Below are positions 17,961-27,509 of a stretch of DNA of 64,000 nt, piece after piece. Source of the stretch: Promethearchaeota archaeon. GTDB taxonomy: Archaea; Asgardarchaeota; Lokiarchaeia; Sigynarchaeales; SOKP01. Position numbers and translations under genes: made by a program. The notes beneath the pieces are model-generated. The model saw nothing but the letters and a program-made list of their open reading frames with translations, had not been told where the DNA came from and ran no database searches. Numbering within the stretch: position 1 is the stretch's first letter; each line of letters starts with the position of its first letter. The stretch is from contig JAHPYY010000192.1 of NCBI GenBank assembly GCA_019058515.1, positions 1 through 64,000 of the forward strand, given 5' to 3'.

Positions 17961-19127
17961 TTAGACAATACCTGGTATAACTAATCCTGGAGCATGTATC
18001 AAAATCCCTCGGGAAATAGCGATCGATCGTATCGCCTCGGGAACCTCGTCAATCTTAGTCAAGCCCAGATAGATTCTCTCAATTGAAGGTAGATACACAA
18101 CCCATTTGGGGATTTGCCTTATATCGTTAGTACTAATTTTTAAGTTTCTTAAATTGGTAAGACTGCTTATCTCCTCGGGAATATGATCAAATTTATTATA
18201 GTTTAAGTCAAGCACCTTTAATTTCTTCAAATTCTTCATTGATTTAGGTAGAAATCGCAGTAGATTATAGCTCAAATCTAACCGTTCGAGATTGCGTAAG
18301 GATCCTAATGTTTTGGGGATTTCTTTAATCTCGTTTCCTGAAAAATCTAATTCTTCTAAGTTCTTTAAGCAATGAATTGATTGTGGAATTTTCGTAACCA
18401 TTTTGCCGCAATAAATCACGCGAAAAGTCCGAAGGTGTTCTAGTTTGCAAAATTGACTCAAAAAACTTTCTGAAAATTGGTTTAAAATCTTTTCTCTCTG
18501 CATATCTCTACCATCGGCGTTTCTCAGTTCTAATCTGGTTATATGTCCGCGATCATCTAAAGCGAATTTTAGTCTAGCTCTATAAGGAAAGATTTTATAA
18601 GGAATATAACGATCGGTTTTAAAATTACCATAATAGATTTGAATTTTCTTCGATGTTGCTATAAACACCGCTATAATGAGTGCCTCCTCGGAATTTATGC
18701 CATACTCAATCAGCTCCTTGTAATTTTTTTCAAATCGTTCCATTAACATCGATTCGAACTCGTGTAAGTATCCTTCCGCCACACTCTCCGACGATTTTAT
18801 TAAACTTAGCAAGACTATACCCGATTTGTTCTTCTCGACCGCCCATTTCAGAGAAGGTATGGACCGTTTCGGAAAGAGAGCAATCATCACTTCCACAGAG
18901 AGTGCCCTTACGTACTCGCTAAAGTCTGATACTATTAGGTTTTCCAATAGAGCGAATAGCTCGTTGTTTTGTATTTTTAATTTCTTTACCGCTTTAAGCG
19001 TCTCTAACCTAAGCTCGTTGTCATTAGTAGACTCTAAAATTGTAATTAAAATAGTTAAGGCTTTAGGGGGAGGTAACTGTTCCTTGTAGACCTTTTTAAG
19101 CACTTCTTCTAGAGTTATCTTCGTCAA
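17961..19127 (-). CDS. Leucine-rich-repeat protein with N-terminal HEAT-like helices
   Basis: 388 residues from a TTG start. Residues 1-150 are helical and HEAT-like (LKAVKKLKIQNNELFALL, then LRALSVEVMIALFP-type helices). A middle beta-rich segment (FKTDRYIPYKIFPYRARLK) precedes five or six 23-residue leucine-rich repeats in residues 235-365 (LEELDFSGNEIKEIPKTL, LERLDLSYNLLRFLPKSM, LKVLDLNYNKFDHIPEEI). The LxxLDLSxNxLxxLP form is the ROC/Leucine-repeat and plant-type seen with small GTPases in eukaryotes. No signal peptide; probably a cytosolic protein-binding scaffold. A broken copy of its first codons and promoter lies at 21.5 kb. Confidence 0.85.
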   Translation of the reverse strand: MTKITLEEVLKKVYKEQLPPPKALTILITILESTNDNELRLETLKAVKKLKIQNNELFALLENLIVSDFSEYVRALSVEVMIALFPKRSIPSLKWAVEKNKSGIVLLSLIKSSESVAEGYLHEFESMLMERFEKNYKELIEYGINSEEALIIAVFIATSKKIQIYYGNFKTDRYIPYKIFPYRARLKFALDDRGHITRLELRNADGRDMQREKILNQFSESFLSQFCKLEHLRTFRVIYCGKMVTKIPQSIHCLKNLEELDFSGNEIKEIPKTLGSLRNLERLDLSYNLLRFLPKSMKNLKKLKVLDLNYNKFDHIPEEISSLTNLRNLKISTNDIRQIPKWVVYLPSIERIYLGLTKIDEVPEAIRSIAISRGILIHAPGLVIPGIV

Positions 19128-19170
19128 AACGATTGGTAGTAAATCTTTGAGTTAAATTCGCTAAGAATTA

Positions 19171-19180
19171 TTATATAAAA
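19171..19180 (-). promoter_or_regulatory. TATA box of the LRR gene
   Basis: TTTTATATAA on the minus strand, about 45 bases upstream of the TTG start. The same box and its flanks are kept in the second copy at 21.60 kb, which supports a functional promoter. Confidence 0.5.
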
Positions 19181-19314
19181 GGCGTGTTCCTCTTTTATAT
19201 CTTTACTTTCTTGCAATAATGTAAATGGATTGCTCTTTTCATTCAAAATTAGCGGACTTTTAATTTAATATATTGTTTAAACGGCTAATTTCCCCTTTAA
19301 TCGTTTTGAGTAAC

Positions 19315-19487
19315 TCATTTCGCATTTACTGCAAACTGATACTTGGATAATAACTCTGGATTATCGATGGATATGTGATGATGAATTTGAGCCCATTTTT
19401 CACCATCGAACGCAAAACATCTGGTTGTCCTAATGTCTAAGTCTATTTCTTTTCTATTTTCAAGAATCCTCGCAGAGGCTATTACTT
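19315..19487 (-). pseudogene. C-terminal fragment of a SnoaL/NTF2-like protein
   Basis: An open minus-strand frame of about 57 codons without a start. It encodes ILENRKEIDLDIR, then a CFAFDGEKWAQIHHHIS stretch and ends QFAVNAK. The G.KW.Q.HHH.S pattern is the C-terminal edge of SnoaL_3/NTF2-like ketosteroid-isomerase-fold domains. The upstream half of the domain is missing; at about 19487 the sequence switches to an LRR-like fragment on the other strand. I read it as gene debris. Confidence 0.5.
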
Positions 19488-19590
19488 GACAAGATTCCTA
19501 AGGAGCTATTTTTGCTAAAAGACCTTGATGAATTAAATCTCTCAAGGAACAGCATATTAAGTGGAGTGTATATATTGCATCAAAACAAAT
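19488..19590 (+). pseudogene. LRR gene fragment
   Basis: A short plus-strand frame encodes IPKELFLLKDLDELNLSRNS, one complete leucine-rich repeat with the same LxxLxLSxN pattern as the neighbouring LRR gene but opposite strand, then runs to a stop. No start or further repeats. It abuts the SnoaL-like fragment, showing that this region is a patchwork of rearranged pieces. Confidence 0.45.
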
Positions 19591-19762
19591 AATTGCTGTG
19601 AGTTTAGGATCTATTGTAATTACTGTTTTTTCTCTCATTTTATTTTTAATATTTCAGATTGAATTTCGTGGAAATTTGGAGATTGTTATATTAGCATTTT
19701 TTCTCTCAACTTGACTTCATACATGTATTGGTGGCCTTATTGGGTTAAGAGTTAAACAGACA

Positions 19763-20059
19763 ATGAATGTGATACTATTGGCAGTTATTGCTGCTATAAT
19801 TTTATGGTTTTTTTTGGGGGGATTTGCCTCAACAAAAATGTTAGGAGAAACTGTGTATTCTATTTCAAGAATTTTTCTATCTACATATTGGATAGAGATT
19901 TTATTTTCAGAAACTTATTTACCAAATCCGTTATATATTTTATCCAGATTAGGAATCTTAGCCGCAGTGAGTATTTGCCTTATAATTGCTTTTTGGTATT
20001 TAATCTCAAAGGAGGGATTTAAATTAAATGAGATCTATATTTTAATAATACAGAGTTGA
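19763..20059 (+). CDS. Small membrane protein; frame continues upstream past an in-frame TGA
   Basis: 98 residues with three hydrophobic helices. Upstream of the ATG the same frame stays open from about 19587 and encodes two more hydrophobic helices (SIVITVFSLILFLIF and VILAFFLS-like), broken only by a TGA at 19712-19714 where a tryptophan would fit. So the visible ORF is either a shorter protein or the tail of a gene with a recent nonsense mutation. Its stop overlaps the next start by four bases (TTGA). Very AT-rich. Confidence 0.5.
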   Translation: MNVILLAVIAAIILWFFLGGFASTKMLGETVYSISRIFLSTYWIEILFSETYLPNPLYILSRLGILAAVSICLIIAFWYLISKEGFKLNEIYILIIQS

Positions 20060-21144
20060 ATTCTAATTTGGAAGATTCATCCAAAGAAATTAATAAACAA
20101 ACTTCTAAAAAATCATATCAGTTTATATATATTTCACTAATTATATCACCAATTATTTATTTTTTAATATTATTGGTATTACAGATAAAGGTTTTAGATG
20201 AAATTAATATCCCACCAAGTTTTTTTAATAATAGTATTCTTAATTTAGTGTTATTTGTAATTATACTGCATAGCATAGCAGTAATTATATTTACCTATAA
20301 AATAGTAATACCTCTCGCACTAAAAGAAAAAACAATTGAATATAGATTTAATAAAAATGTATTAGTTCTCATTTTTGGTGTTATTGCAATAGCTACTGAT
20401 GGTTTGATTCTTGGAGTACTATGGTTGAATTTTTATAATATTGTTCCATTTTTTATAGTACTTCCCTTTATGGGATTTGGAATTATTCATGGGTATTACC
20501 TCTACTCTAAGTATATGCTACATGATTACGCAAGAAAAGAATATCTAAATAAAAGGAGTTCTTCTACTGACAATATTCCCATCGGTACTGAAATGATTGA
20601 TACTTCGTTAGAAATCTTCAAAAATATTTTAGGGTATTTGAATAGTAATGAGAAAATTCTACTTTATTACAAACCAAGATATAAAAAATTTCTAAAAACT
20701 AGAATTGTGGGTTCGATTATAGCTGGAGTTTTTTTTTTTATTATTGGGTCTTTTTCCCCCAATTTATTTTCCCTATTAAATATAAAATTCATCATCTCTT
20801 ACTTATTCTTTGGATTTGGGTGTTTTTCATTTACAGCTCTGCCATTGATTATTTTTTTAAAGGCAAAAAATTTTAAAAATACCTTATTTGTCTTTACTTC
20901 TCAAAAGATTATCGCAAAGTATCCTAAAGAAATTAAAATAATAACTTATAACCAAGTAATTTCTTCAAAAATATCAAGAATTAGTTCAAATAATATTGAA
21001 ATTTTATTTGTAGAAACTCAGGATGATAGAACTAAAAAAAATGAAAAAATTTATATTCAAATGGTTCCCAGAAAGTTAAATCTCTTAAATAAGATAATGA
21101 TATTAATAGAAAAATATTCAAATAAGGAAAAGGAATATAAATAA
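20056..21144 (+). CDS. Membrane protein with PH-like (bPH2/YdbS-type) domain
   Basis: 362 residues, TTG start overlapping the previous stop. Four hydrophobic helices in residues 25-150, then a soluble linker, two more helices near 215-275 and a C-terminal bacterial-PH-like segment (NTLFVFTSQKIIAKYPKEIK, then ITYNQVISSKIS), the order found in DUF304/YdbS proteins. Function unknown; members sit in the membrane and may bind lipids. AT-rich with few CG dinucleotides, unlike the LRR gene beside it, which suggests separate origin. Confidence 0.6.
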   Translation: MNSNLEDSSKEINKQTSKKSYQFIYISLIISPIIYFLILLVLQIKVLDEINIPPSFFNNSILNLVLFVIILHSIAVIIFTYKIVIPLALKEKTIEYRFNKNVLVLIFGVIAIATDGLILGVLWLNFYNIVPFFIVLPFMGFGIIHGYYLYSKYMLHDYARKEYLNKRSSSTDNIPIGTEMIDTSLEIFKNILGYLNSNEKILLYYKPRYKKFLKTRIVGSIIAGVFFFIIGSFSPNLFSLLNIKFIISYLFFGFGCFSFTALPLIIFLKAKNFKNTLFVFTSQKIIAKYPKEIKIITYNQVISSKISRISSNNIEILFVETQDDRTKKNEKIYIQMVPRKLNLLNKIMILIEKYSNKEKEYK

Positions 21145-21161
21145 TCATTTCTGAGAGCTAA

Positions 21162-21353
21162 TTATAATAATTCAAGAAATCGCGCTAAATGTCTTTTTAC
21201 GCGTACAATACAATTTATCCATCTTTCAGAATGATTTAGATCAGGTTTTTTATCTTCTTCGTTAAATATATAGAGATTTCGAAGATACACTTCAATGTAA
21301 ACCTTATAACCAATACATTTTTCACATTTAATTTTAATATCCCCATAAATCTG
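21162..21353 (-). pseudogene. Fragment of a zinc-finger-like protein without start codon
   Basis: A 63-codon minus-strand frame beginning right after a stop encodes IKIKCEKCIGYKVYIEVYL, then NEEDKKPDLNHSERW and a basic tail (RVKRHLARFLELL). The composition is protein-like and it includes one CxxC knuckle, but no ATG, GTG or TTG precedes it. Either a fragment or a gene using a rare start such as ATT. Confidence 0.4.
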
Positions 21354-21485
21354 TAATTATATTCTCATCCCTATAAATTTTTTTTCTTATCGCATTTTTT
21401 CCAAGTTTTCTCATCCAGTTCGTTTTTCTCTCGATATATTTAGATAACTTTACTCGGTTTTTTTCTCATTTTCGTCTGGTGGTTC

Positions 21486-21640
21486 AGAGGGAGGTAACTA
21501 TTCCTTGTGGGCCTTTTTAAGCACTTCTTCTAAAGTGATCTTCGTCAAACGATTGGTAATAAATCTTTGAGTTAAATTCGCTAAGAAATATTATATAAAA
21601 GATGTGTTCCTCTTTTAAATCTTTACTATCTTGCAATTAA
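21486..21640 (-). pseudogene. Broken second copy of the LRR gene 5' end and promoter
   Basis: About 154 bp matching 19066-19218 at roughly 90 percent by eye. It repeats the TATA box, the leader and the first 16 codons (MTKITLEEVLKK then A-H-K-E), where the next codon CAG has become TAG (21498-21500) and the similarity ends soon after. One base is also missing in the leader. It is a nonfunctional remnant in the same orientation 2.4 kb upstream of the intact gene. Confidence 0.75.
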
Positions 21641-22677
21641 TTAAAAATTTATCTCATTTCGTTCAAATTTGTTTTTATTTGATAGATTATTCCTTTTTAA
21701 TCTTTTATTTTGTGTGTAAAAACACCTTCGAAAACCTTATTTTCCTCAAAATTTAATTTAGTCTCTTCTTTTAATCACAACATTCTTCGTTTTTTACATT
21801 TCATACAAAGAAGTCTAATCCGCCACGAATTTACTGTCGTTATCTAAAATGTTAACGCTCGCCCCTTCATTGTCCATTTTACGATACTTCTAGGCTAAAA
21901 CTTAAGAGCGTTTTAGCTCATTGTCCTAAAATTAAAAGCATGCGTTTTTAGGAAGATTCACTGATTGAATTCACTTTAAATAAAATTTCAGATGCATTTT
22001 TCTTATTTCTCCAGTTTGACATCTCTCTTTTAATCACTTTTTTCTACGGGTTTTAGCCGATTATTAATCATCAAGTAATGATTATCAACCCATTAATATC
22101 TTGTCTTTTATATTTTTACACACAAAGCTCTTTAATTAGCGAAAATCATATTAAATATTTAGTATCTCGGGTTTTTAATTGAATTAGTGAGTGAAACCAA
22201 GAGAAGATTACATAGAAATCTATGCTTTATTTAATATTATTATGATTCTCAACTGAAAAAGAAAACGCGACTTTTTACTTAAATATTAGGGGAAAACGCT
22301 AAGTGGGTATTTCGTCGGAGGTTGTGTAGCAAAGATATTAAAATTGGACTTAATTTTACTTAAATGGTCTTTGATACAAATAAATTCGCGTATAAGAATT
22401 AAAAAAAAAAACAAAAGTAGCGTAAGAAAAAAGTAATCTAATTGATGGATTCATTAGAGTATAGAATTTCTTAACGAACGCTCAAATTTTCCCGTTCGTT
22501 ACTCAAAAGAGGTTTTACAATATTATCCAATACTTTTTTTATAAAAATGTTAAATATGAAAAAATGATTCTAATGATCAATTCAATTATTATGCTAATTA
22601 GATGCTTTATAAAAAACTTTCTGGATCTAAGAAGATTCCATATTTAAAAAATGAAAATAAACTGTAGGCGATAAGAA
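21641..22677. other. Long intergenic region with gene debris
   Basis: About 1 kb without a convincing gene. Short protein-like frames occur (for example a 20-codon minus-strand frame starting ATG at about 21887 that encodes MDNEGASVNILDNDSKFVAD), but none has family features. With the fragments at 19.3-21.6 kb this looks like a decayed stretch. Confidence 0.5.
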
Positions 22678-23772
22678 ATGGTTGAAAAAGTGATAAAAAA
22701 TATCGAAATTAGTCCCAATACTGTGATTTTAATAATTTCAGATGTTCATATAGGAGCATCTAAAATGAAACATAAATTATTCACATACTTCTTAAAAGAG
22801 ATTTTAAACAAAAAAGAAGAAAACAAGCTAAGGAATTTAAAGTATTTAATGATTCTTGGAGATTTTTTTGATTTCATAACGGAAAGTTTTCGGGATTTTA
22901 AATCTAAGAAATTTTATCGCAAAATATTTAAGTACATAGATGAAATTCAGTCGACTGATATTAAACTCTTGTTTTGTCTCGGTAATCACGAGATTGATAC
23001 AACGGGGGACTATGATAAGGAATTTAAACAACGAAAAGAAGCCTTAATCAAAGAGTTCGATAAAAAAGTAAAAAGAAATTTACTGCGAGACGATAACTGC
23101 TATCAATACATTTTTTTGAACAAATCGGGAATAATTACGTGCGATTCAATAAGCGATGTCGATGAGAATAAGCAATATGATAATTTGAATGATCTGGAAT
23201 TTGGGGAGAAAACCATATTGTTAACTCATGGTTATCAATTTGATCCACTATTAGAACATTGGTCAAGAATCTGGCAAATGGGATTAGATAATCCATTCGA
23301 TGTTGCTAAAGAATTTAACAATATCGCATGGAATGACTTCATTAATCCAATCCACAAGGAGTTGAAGAACTTTTTCAAAACAATTGATATTTCAATGAAA
23401 GACTCAATTGAAGAGGAATTTGACAAAATAGCAGCTAAAGAGAGAAAAAAGAAAAGAGATGTTAAATTTGTGTATGATTTTTTGGCAGACGCAAGACGAA
23501 ATAACATAGAGAAAGAAGGTCCAAAAGATAAAAATCCATTCATTCGAAAGATATTAGATGGATTCTTACCTGATTACGAAAAAAGCACAGGAAGACCGCC
23601 AATTACTCATGTAATATTTGGTCACACACACGATGCTTTTGATTTAAGTGCTTTCACATTCAATAATAGAGAAATACTAATAGAAAATAGCGGGGCATGG
23701 CAACAGGTTAATTTTCCAAGTTATATTGAAATTTCAACCGATCTTAGAATGACACTGGTTAAAATAACTTAA
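22678..23772 (+). CDS. Calcineurin-like metallophosphoesterase
   Basis: 364 residues with all metallophosphoesterase blocks: ISDVHIGA (D, H), LGDFFDF (GDxxD), CLGNHEID (GNHE), LTHGYQ and FGHTHDAF (GHxH). These bind a two-metal centre. A helical insertion of about 100 residues between the LTHG and GHTH blocks is long for the family and charged (KAAKERKKKRDVK-type). Role as a phosphodiesterase or phosphatase of unknown substrate, cytosolic. ATG at 22678; the decayed region lies upstream. Confidence 0.85.
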   Translation: MVEKVIKNIEISPNTVILIISDVHIGASKMKHKLFTYFLKEILNKKEENKLRNLKYLMILGDFFDFITESFRDFKSKKFYRKIFKYIDEIQSTDIKLLFCLGNHEIDTTGDYDKEFKQRKEALIKEFDKKVKRNLLRDDNCYQYIFLNKSGIITCDSISDVDENKQYDNLNDLEFGEKTILLTHGYQFDPLLEHWSRIWQMGLDNPFDVAKEFNNIAWNDFINPIHKELKNFFKTIDISMKDSIEEEFDKIAAKERKKKRDVKFVYDFLADARRNNIEKEGPKDKNPFIRKILDGFLPDYEKSTGRPPITHVIFGHTHDAFDLSAFTFNNREILIENSGAWQQVNFPSYIEISTDLRMTLVKIT

Positions 23773-24163
23773 ATAAAAAAAGAATAAAACTTTTTCTCAT
23801 TTAAAACTGGTTTATATGTATGAGAAACATATTTTCCAATTCAAATATCCTTTTTTATTGAAGCTTAGTCTTTTTTAACAGCTCTCGTATGTAATTTAAA
23901 AAATTTATAAACTCCCTGTATTCTTTTGAGATCCCAAGTTCCTTTTTCTCCCTGTTAAAGTAAGAATATTAAAGGTTTAAAAGAGATGGAAAAATTATAT
24001 TTAATTAACATTCTCCAATACAAGTCCATTTAAATTTTATTGCTTCCTAAGATTTACTCGTTTAATAATATCCGTTGCTTGGAAGGATATTTATTTTTAT
24101 ATATTCAAATAAAATCGACTAGGTGCTACAGAAATAAACCTTACTGATAATATTAAAAAGATA
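23773..24163. other. Intergenic region with one short coding-like fragment
   Basis: About 390 bp. On the minus strand 23865-23954 an open stretch without start encodes GEKGTWDLKRIQGVYKFF and a basic end (LHTRAVKKD). It looks like the tail of a lost gene. Nothing else is recognised. Confidence 0.4.
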
Positions 24164-25036
24164 TTGATCCAATGCCCTTCGTGTTCAAAGAGAGGATATA
24201 TAACCGTAAATGCGCGACAGATAACAGAAGCAAGCAAAACAATGATACTGGTAAAAGTAGAAAAAAAATTCATCTGTGAACACGATTTCTTAATTTACAT
24301 AGATAAGAATTTTTCCGTAAGAAATGTATTTCAATGCGAGCAAGTAGTGTTGCCTTCTACAAAGTTAAAGAGAGAGATTGTTACAGAAGTAGATTTTTCC
24401 GAATTTAAAATAGACCTTGTAAAGATGAATGTATATCAGCCCACTTTCTGGTATATTTTTAGAACATTACTATTTGGTAAAAAAGTCTTATTAGTTGTCG
24501 ATTCAGATGTCAGGTATTTGATTCCTAATGTTTTAAAATTTTTTCATTTTCTTTTCGAGGATCTTCTTGAGGTTAATCTCCAAATAATTGGCGAATCAGA
24601 GTTTACTGAAAAGACTAATGAATTTCAAAATTTTGTGATTATTAAAAATTTAGATGTGGTTAAAGATAAGCAAAATTTAATAAAAAGCTATAGTTTAGCC
24701 GTAGAAAAAGAAATTACACATATGTTTTTCGAAAATAATAACCATGAAGCAAGCCTTATTGATTTAAAAGACAAAATCCAAGATATTTATCGAATTTCGA
24801 GAGTAACACGGGATTTCTTAGAAGATTATCTAAAAGAATTTAAAGAAGGAGGAAAGAAATCCAAGAAACTCAATATATATACGATTATAAGATACTTAAA
24901 AAAAAATCAAAAAATTAATGTTAGTTTAAGATATTGCGACTATATTGTTCAGATTGTTAAAAACTATTACCAAATTGAGGTCCCTCCATTGTACGACGGT
25001 GCTGAATTTTCAAGGTTTTCCATGCTTCAACGTTAA
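24164..25036 (+). CDS. Zinc-binding protein of unknown function
   Basis: 290 residues from a TTG (the frame is open further upstream but offers no better start). N-terminus IQCPSCSKRGYITV gives one CxxC, and KKFICEHDFLIYIDKNF supplies C and H that may complete a zinc site. The FxxYIDKNFxVR pattern recurs in Asgard proteins of unknown role (recollection, not searched). The rest is alpha/beta with a helical C-terminus. Convergent with the 7TM-nucleosidase gene, overlapping it by four bases. Confidence 0.7.
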   Translation: MIQCPSCSKRGYITVNARQITEASKTMILVKVEKKFICEHDFLIYIDKNFSVRNVFQCEQVVLPSTKLKREIVTEVDFSEFKIDLVKMNVYQPTFWYIFRTLLFGKKVLLVVDSDVRYLIPNVLKFFHFLFEDLLEVNLQIIGESEFTEKTNEFQNFVIIKNLDVVKDKQNLIKSYSLAVEKEITHMFFENNNHEASLIDLKDKIQDIYRISRVTRDFLEDYLKEFKEGGKKSKKLNIYTIIRYLKKNQKINVSLRYCDYIVQIVKNYYQIEVPPLYDGAEFSRFSMLQR

Positions 25037-26838
25037 ATCCGTTCTTCAGTAATTCGAAAATACTCTCCATCTATTTTTTTAAAGCTCATCTTCATTATAA
25101 TGGGAAGAAATAGAGAGACAAGTAGTTTCATCAGTCCTTTCTTAAGTGCGCTTATTTTCAATCCAGAATAGGAATTCCTTTCGATCATCTCAGTATGAAC
25201 TGTTCTTAAACGATCCACTAGAGTTTGTTCAAACATTGGCTTACTTATAATTTCCCCCGGCATCTTTAGCGAAACACCAGAGCTTTTTTTTGAGATCTTG
25301 AAAACCCCATTCAAAAGATCTTGCTCGCTATTCAGTTCAATTTGAATTTCGCTTTCTTTGAAAAGTTCGGGATTTGTAAAGTAAATAGCCGTAATTAAGT
25401 CCCATATATAAATATGATCAATATGGAAAACCTTCTTTTGCACCCATATCTCATCCAAGAAGGGTTCGAGAAAACTTTTTGGAAAGAATTTTAGTTTATT
25501 GACCCACGATTTGTCAAACTCGATTTGCAATCCTTCTTGACAGCTAATTACCGAGATTTTAAAGTAATTGCGAAGCACTTCAAATGCCGCGGTTAAATCT
25601 CGTCTTACATTTGCGTCTCTGATATTAATTCTCCCTAATTTAATCCAATCTGTAGTGGATCCTCCCATTAATGTAATGCTATTTAAGTTATTAAAGAATT
25701 CGGGATTGATTTGATTAGCACCATATAGATTTGTCAATGTTCCTAAAGCGATAATAGAGAGATCGTTCTTATATATGTTTGAAACCTCTGCTAGAAATTT
25801 AGCTGCAGGGGTATTAACATCGCCTTTTTCTTTAGCACCTAAAAAAACGGGAACATTGTCTCTTCCAATAGCATTAATTAACGATTGCGTACATTTATAC
25901 ACATCCTTTACAGTTCCATTGCCAAAAACAGTTGTTATACCAATTATTTCAAAATCTGAGCATCCAAAAAGATAAAGCAACGCTAAGCCATCATCTGTAA
26001 TTCCTAAAGGTTTTCCATATGTACAATCACAGTCTATTACTATTTTCTTCAAATCCGTTGTGGAAGTAGAAATTGGCATTTTACTTGCTTGCTTTTTGCC
26101 AAAAAGACTTGAAAAAAATTTATACAGCCTTTTTTCCTTTGTAATAAAAAAGCCATAGTACATTATTAGTATACTAAAGATTACAACTATCCTTCCGACA
26201 ATTATCATAATACTTTCGTAGAATATTCCTGTATCAATCAGTAACCCCGTAAAAAACAAGGTGAAGGCTAAAATCATTAAAATACCCCGAGCTCTTAAAT
26301 CGGCATAACCAGATTTGATTGATTTCCACGCAAATACTACAATTGTGGGTATAGAAAATACTGCAAACAACCTTGAACTTGTCACATAGGTAACATAGAA
26401 ATCATCGCCTAAACCAAAATCGATAAGACCAAAAAAGATTAGGAATAGACCGATCTCATAAATCAATGTAAGGAAAACAATGATTAGAAAAGGAATTTGG
26501 GCCCTTCTTCCGGAATTAGGGTAAAGAAGTTTCCAGAAGACATACAACCAGCACAAATACAAAATTGGAACGAATGCAAAATTGATAAGTAGTTGAATTC
26601 TTTCAGGAATAAAAATTTCTACAAATGGTGGAAACAATAGATTACCAAAGAATTGAACTATAAAGATACCGGTAAAAAAATAGAGCCCAATTAAGAAAAA
26701 GTGGACCATTAATGCCCCCGCAATAAGGTAATGTTGTCTCGTTGTAATGTAATTTTGAAAAAACTTGTAGGAGAGAAAAATCATAATAATAATGATTACA
26801 ATTCCTAATATATTGTAAAAATCTTCCAAAAATGTCAT
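25033..26838 (-). CDS. Seven-helix membrane protein fused to an inosine/uridine nucleoside hydrolase domain
   Basis: 601 residues. Residues 1-235 are seven hydrophobic helices. From residue 264 a nucleoside-hydrolase (IUNH) domain begins: KKIVIDCDC (D269, D271) and GITDDGLALLYL (D282, D283) correspond to the calcium-binding DxDxxxDD, here widened by extra residues; NVPVFLGA, ALGTLTNL, ITLMGGS, NIRDANVRRD and HIYIWDLITA follow in family order. IUNH enzymes cleave the N-glycosidic bond of nucleosides. Attached to a membrane module it could be a surface or inner-face sensor or enzyme. ATG at 26838. Confidence 0.85.
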   Translation of the reverse strand: MTFLEDFYNILGIVIIIIMIFLSYKFFQNYITTRQHYLIAGALMVHFFLIGLYFFTGIFIVQFFGNLLFPPFVEIFIPERIQLLINFAFVPILYLCWLYVFWKLLYPNSGRRAQIPFLIIVFLTLIYEIGLFLIFFGLIDFGLGDDFYVTYVTSSRLFAVFSIPTIVVFAWKSIKSGYADLRARGILMILAFTLFFTGLLIDTGIFYESIMIIVGRIVVIFSILIMYYGFFITKEKRLYKFFSSLFGKKQASKMPISTSTTDLKKIVIDCDCTYGKPLGITDDGLALLYLFGCSDFEIIGITTVFGNGTVKDVYKCTQSLINAIGRDNVPVFLGAKEKGDVNTPAAKFLAEVSNIYKNDLSIIALGTLTNLYGANQINPEFFNNLNSITLMGGSTTDWIKLGRINIRDANVRRDLTAAFEVLRNYFKISVISCQEGLQIEFDKSWVNKLKFFPKSFLEPFLDEIWVQKKVFHIDHIYIWDLITAIYFTNPELFKESEIQIELNSEQDLLNGVFKISKKSSGVSLKMPGEIISKPMFEQTLVDRLRTVHTEMIERNSYSGLKISALKKGLMKLLVSLFLPIIMKMSFKKIDGEYFRITEERI

Positions 26839-27101
26839 TGCTTTTTATACGAAAAAGATTTGATTAATTTCGCTTTTCAAGTATCTCATTCTTTTTAAAT
26901 TTAAGTAAAATTCAGTAATTATTAAATAACACAATACTATAGAGAAATTTCGGGAGTTTTAACATATAAAAATCTCAATTAAGAATTGAAGCCTTAATTG
27001 GCTAAAGTAGATTGGAAGTTCGAGAGTATCGAAATATTTTAAAAGTCTCGAATCTAGTTAAATCATTATAATATCTGTGATTATTACCTAAGGCAAAAAT
27101 C

Positions 27102-27509
27102 ATGAGTAGATATTGTGTAAAATGTGGAAAAGAGGTTGATCCGTCGTGGAGAGTGTGCCCGAATTGCGGAGACTCTCTTTTGAGCCAAGACCCGACTCAG
27201 CCTTACCAACCGACCACTTATCCTCAGCAGGGGAGTGTCTCCTATTCATCCTACAAACCAGAGAAGGAGGGATACACATATGGATTAATATCTGTAATCT
27301 TGGCTGGGATAGGATTTCTTCTTGGCTGGTACATTATTATGCTAGGTGGTATAATGCTAGCTATTATCGGGGTCATCGTGGGAGCTAGAGGATTAGTCAA
27401 GGATAAGACCAGTACCTTATCCATTATCGGAATAATTGGTTCGCTTCTGGTGTTAGGAATAATGGTATTTCTTTGGTTAATTATATACCTATTATGGATT
27501 ATTTTTTAG
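27102..27509 (+). CDS. Zinc-ribbon protein with C-terminal membrane helices
   Basis: 135 residues. N-terminal zinc ribbon CVKCGKEV...CPNCGDSLL (four cysteines), a Pro/Tyr/Gln-rich linker, then three hydrophobic helices resembling DUF4190 modules. Such zinc-ribbon membrane proteins are abundant in Asgard and other archaea with unknown role. ATG at 27102; the end overlaps the convergent radical SAM gene by 11 bases. Confidence 0.8.
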   Translation: MSRYCVKCGKEVDPSWRVCPNCGDSLLSQDPTQPYQPTTYPQQGSVSYSSYKPEKEGYTYGLISVILAGIGFLLGWYIIMLGGIMLAIIGVIVGARGLVKDKTSTLSIIGIIGSLLVLGIMVFLWLIIYLLWIIF

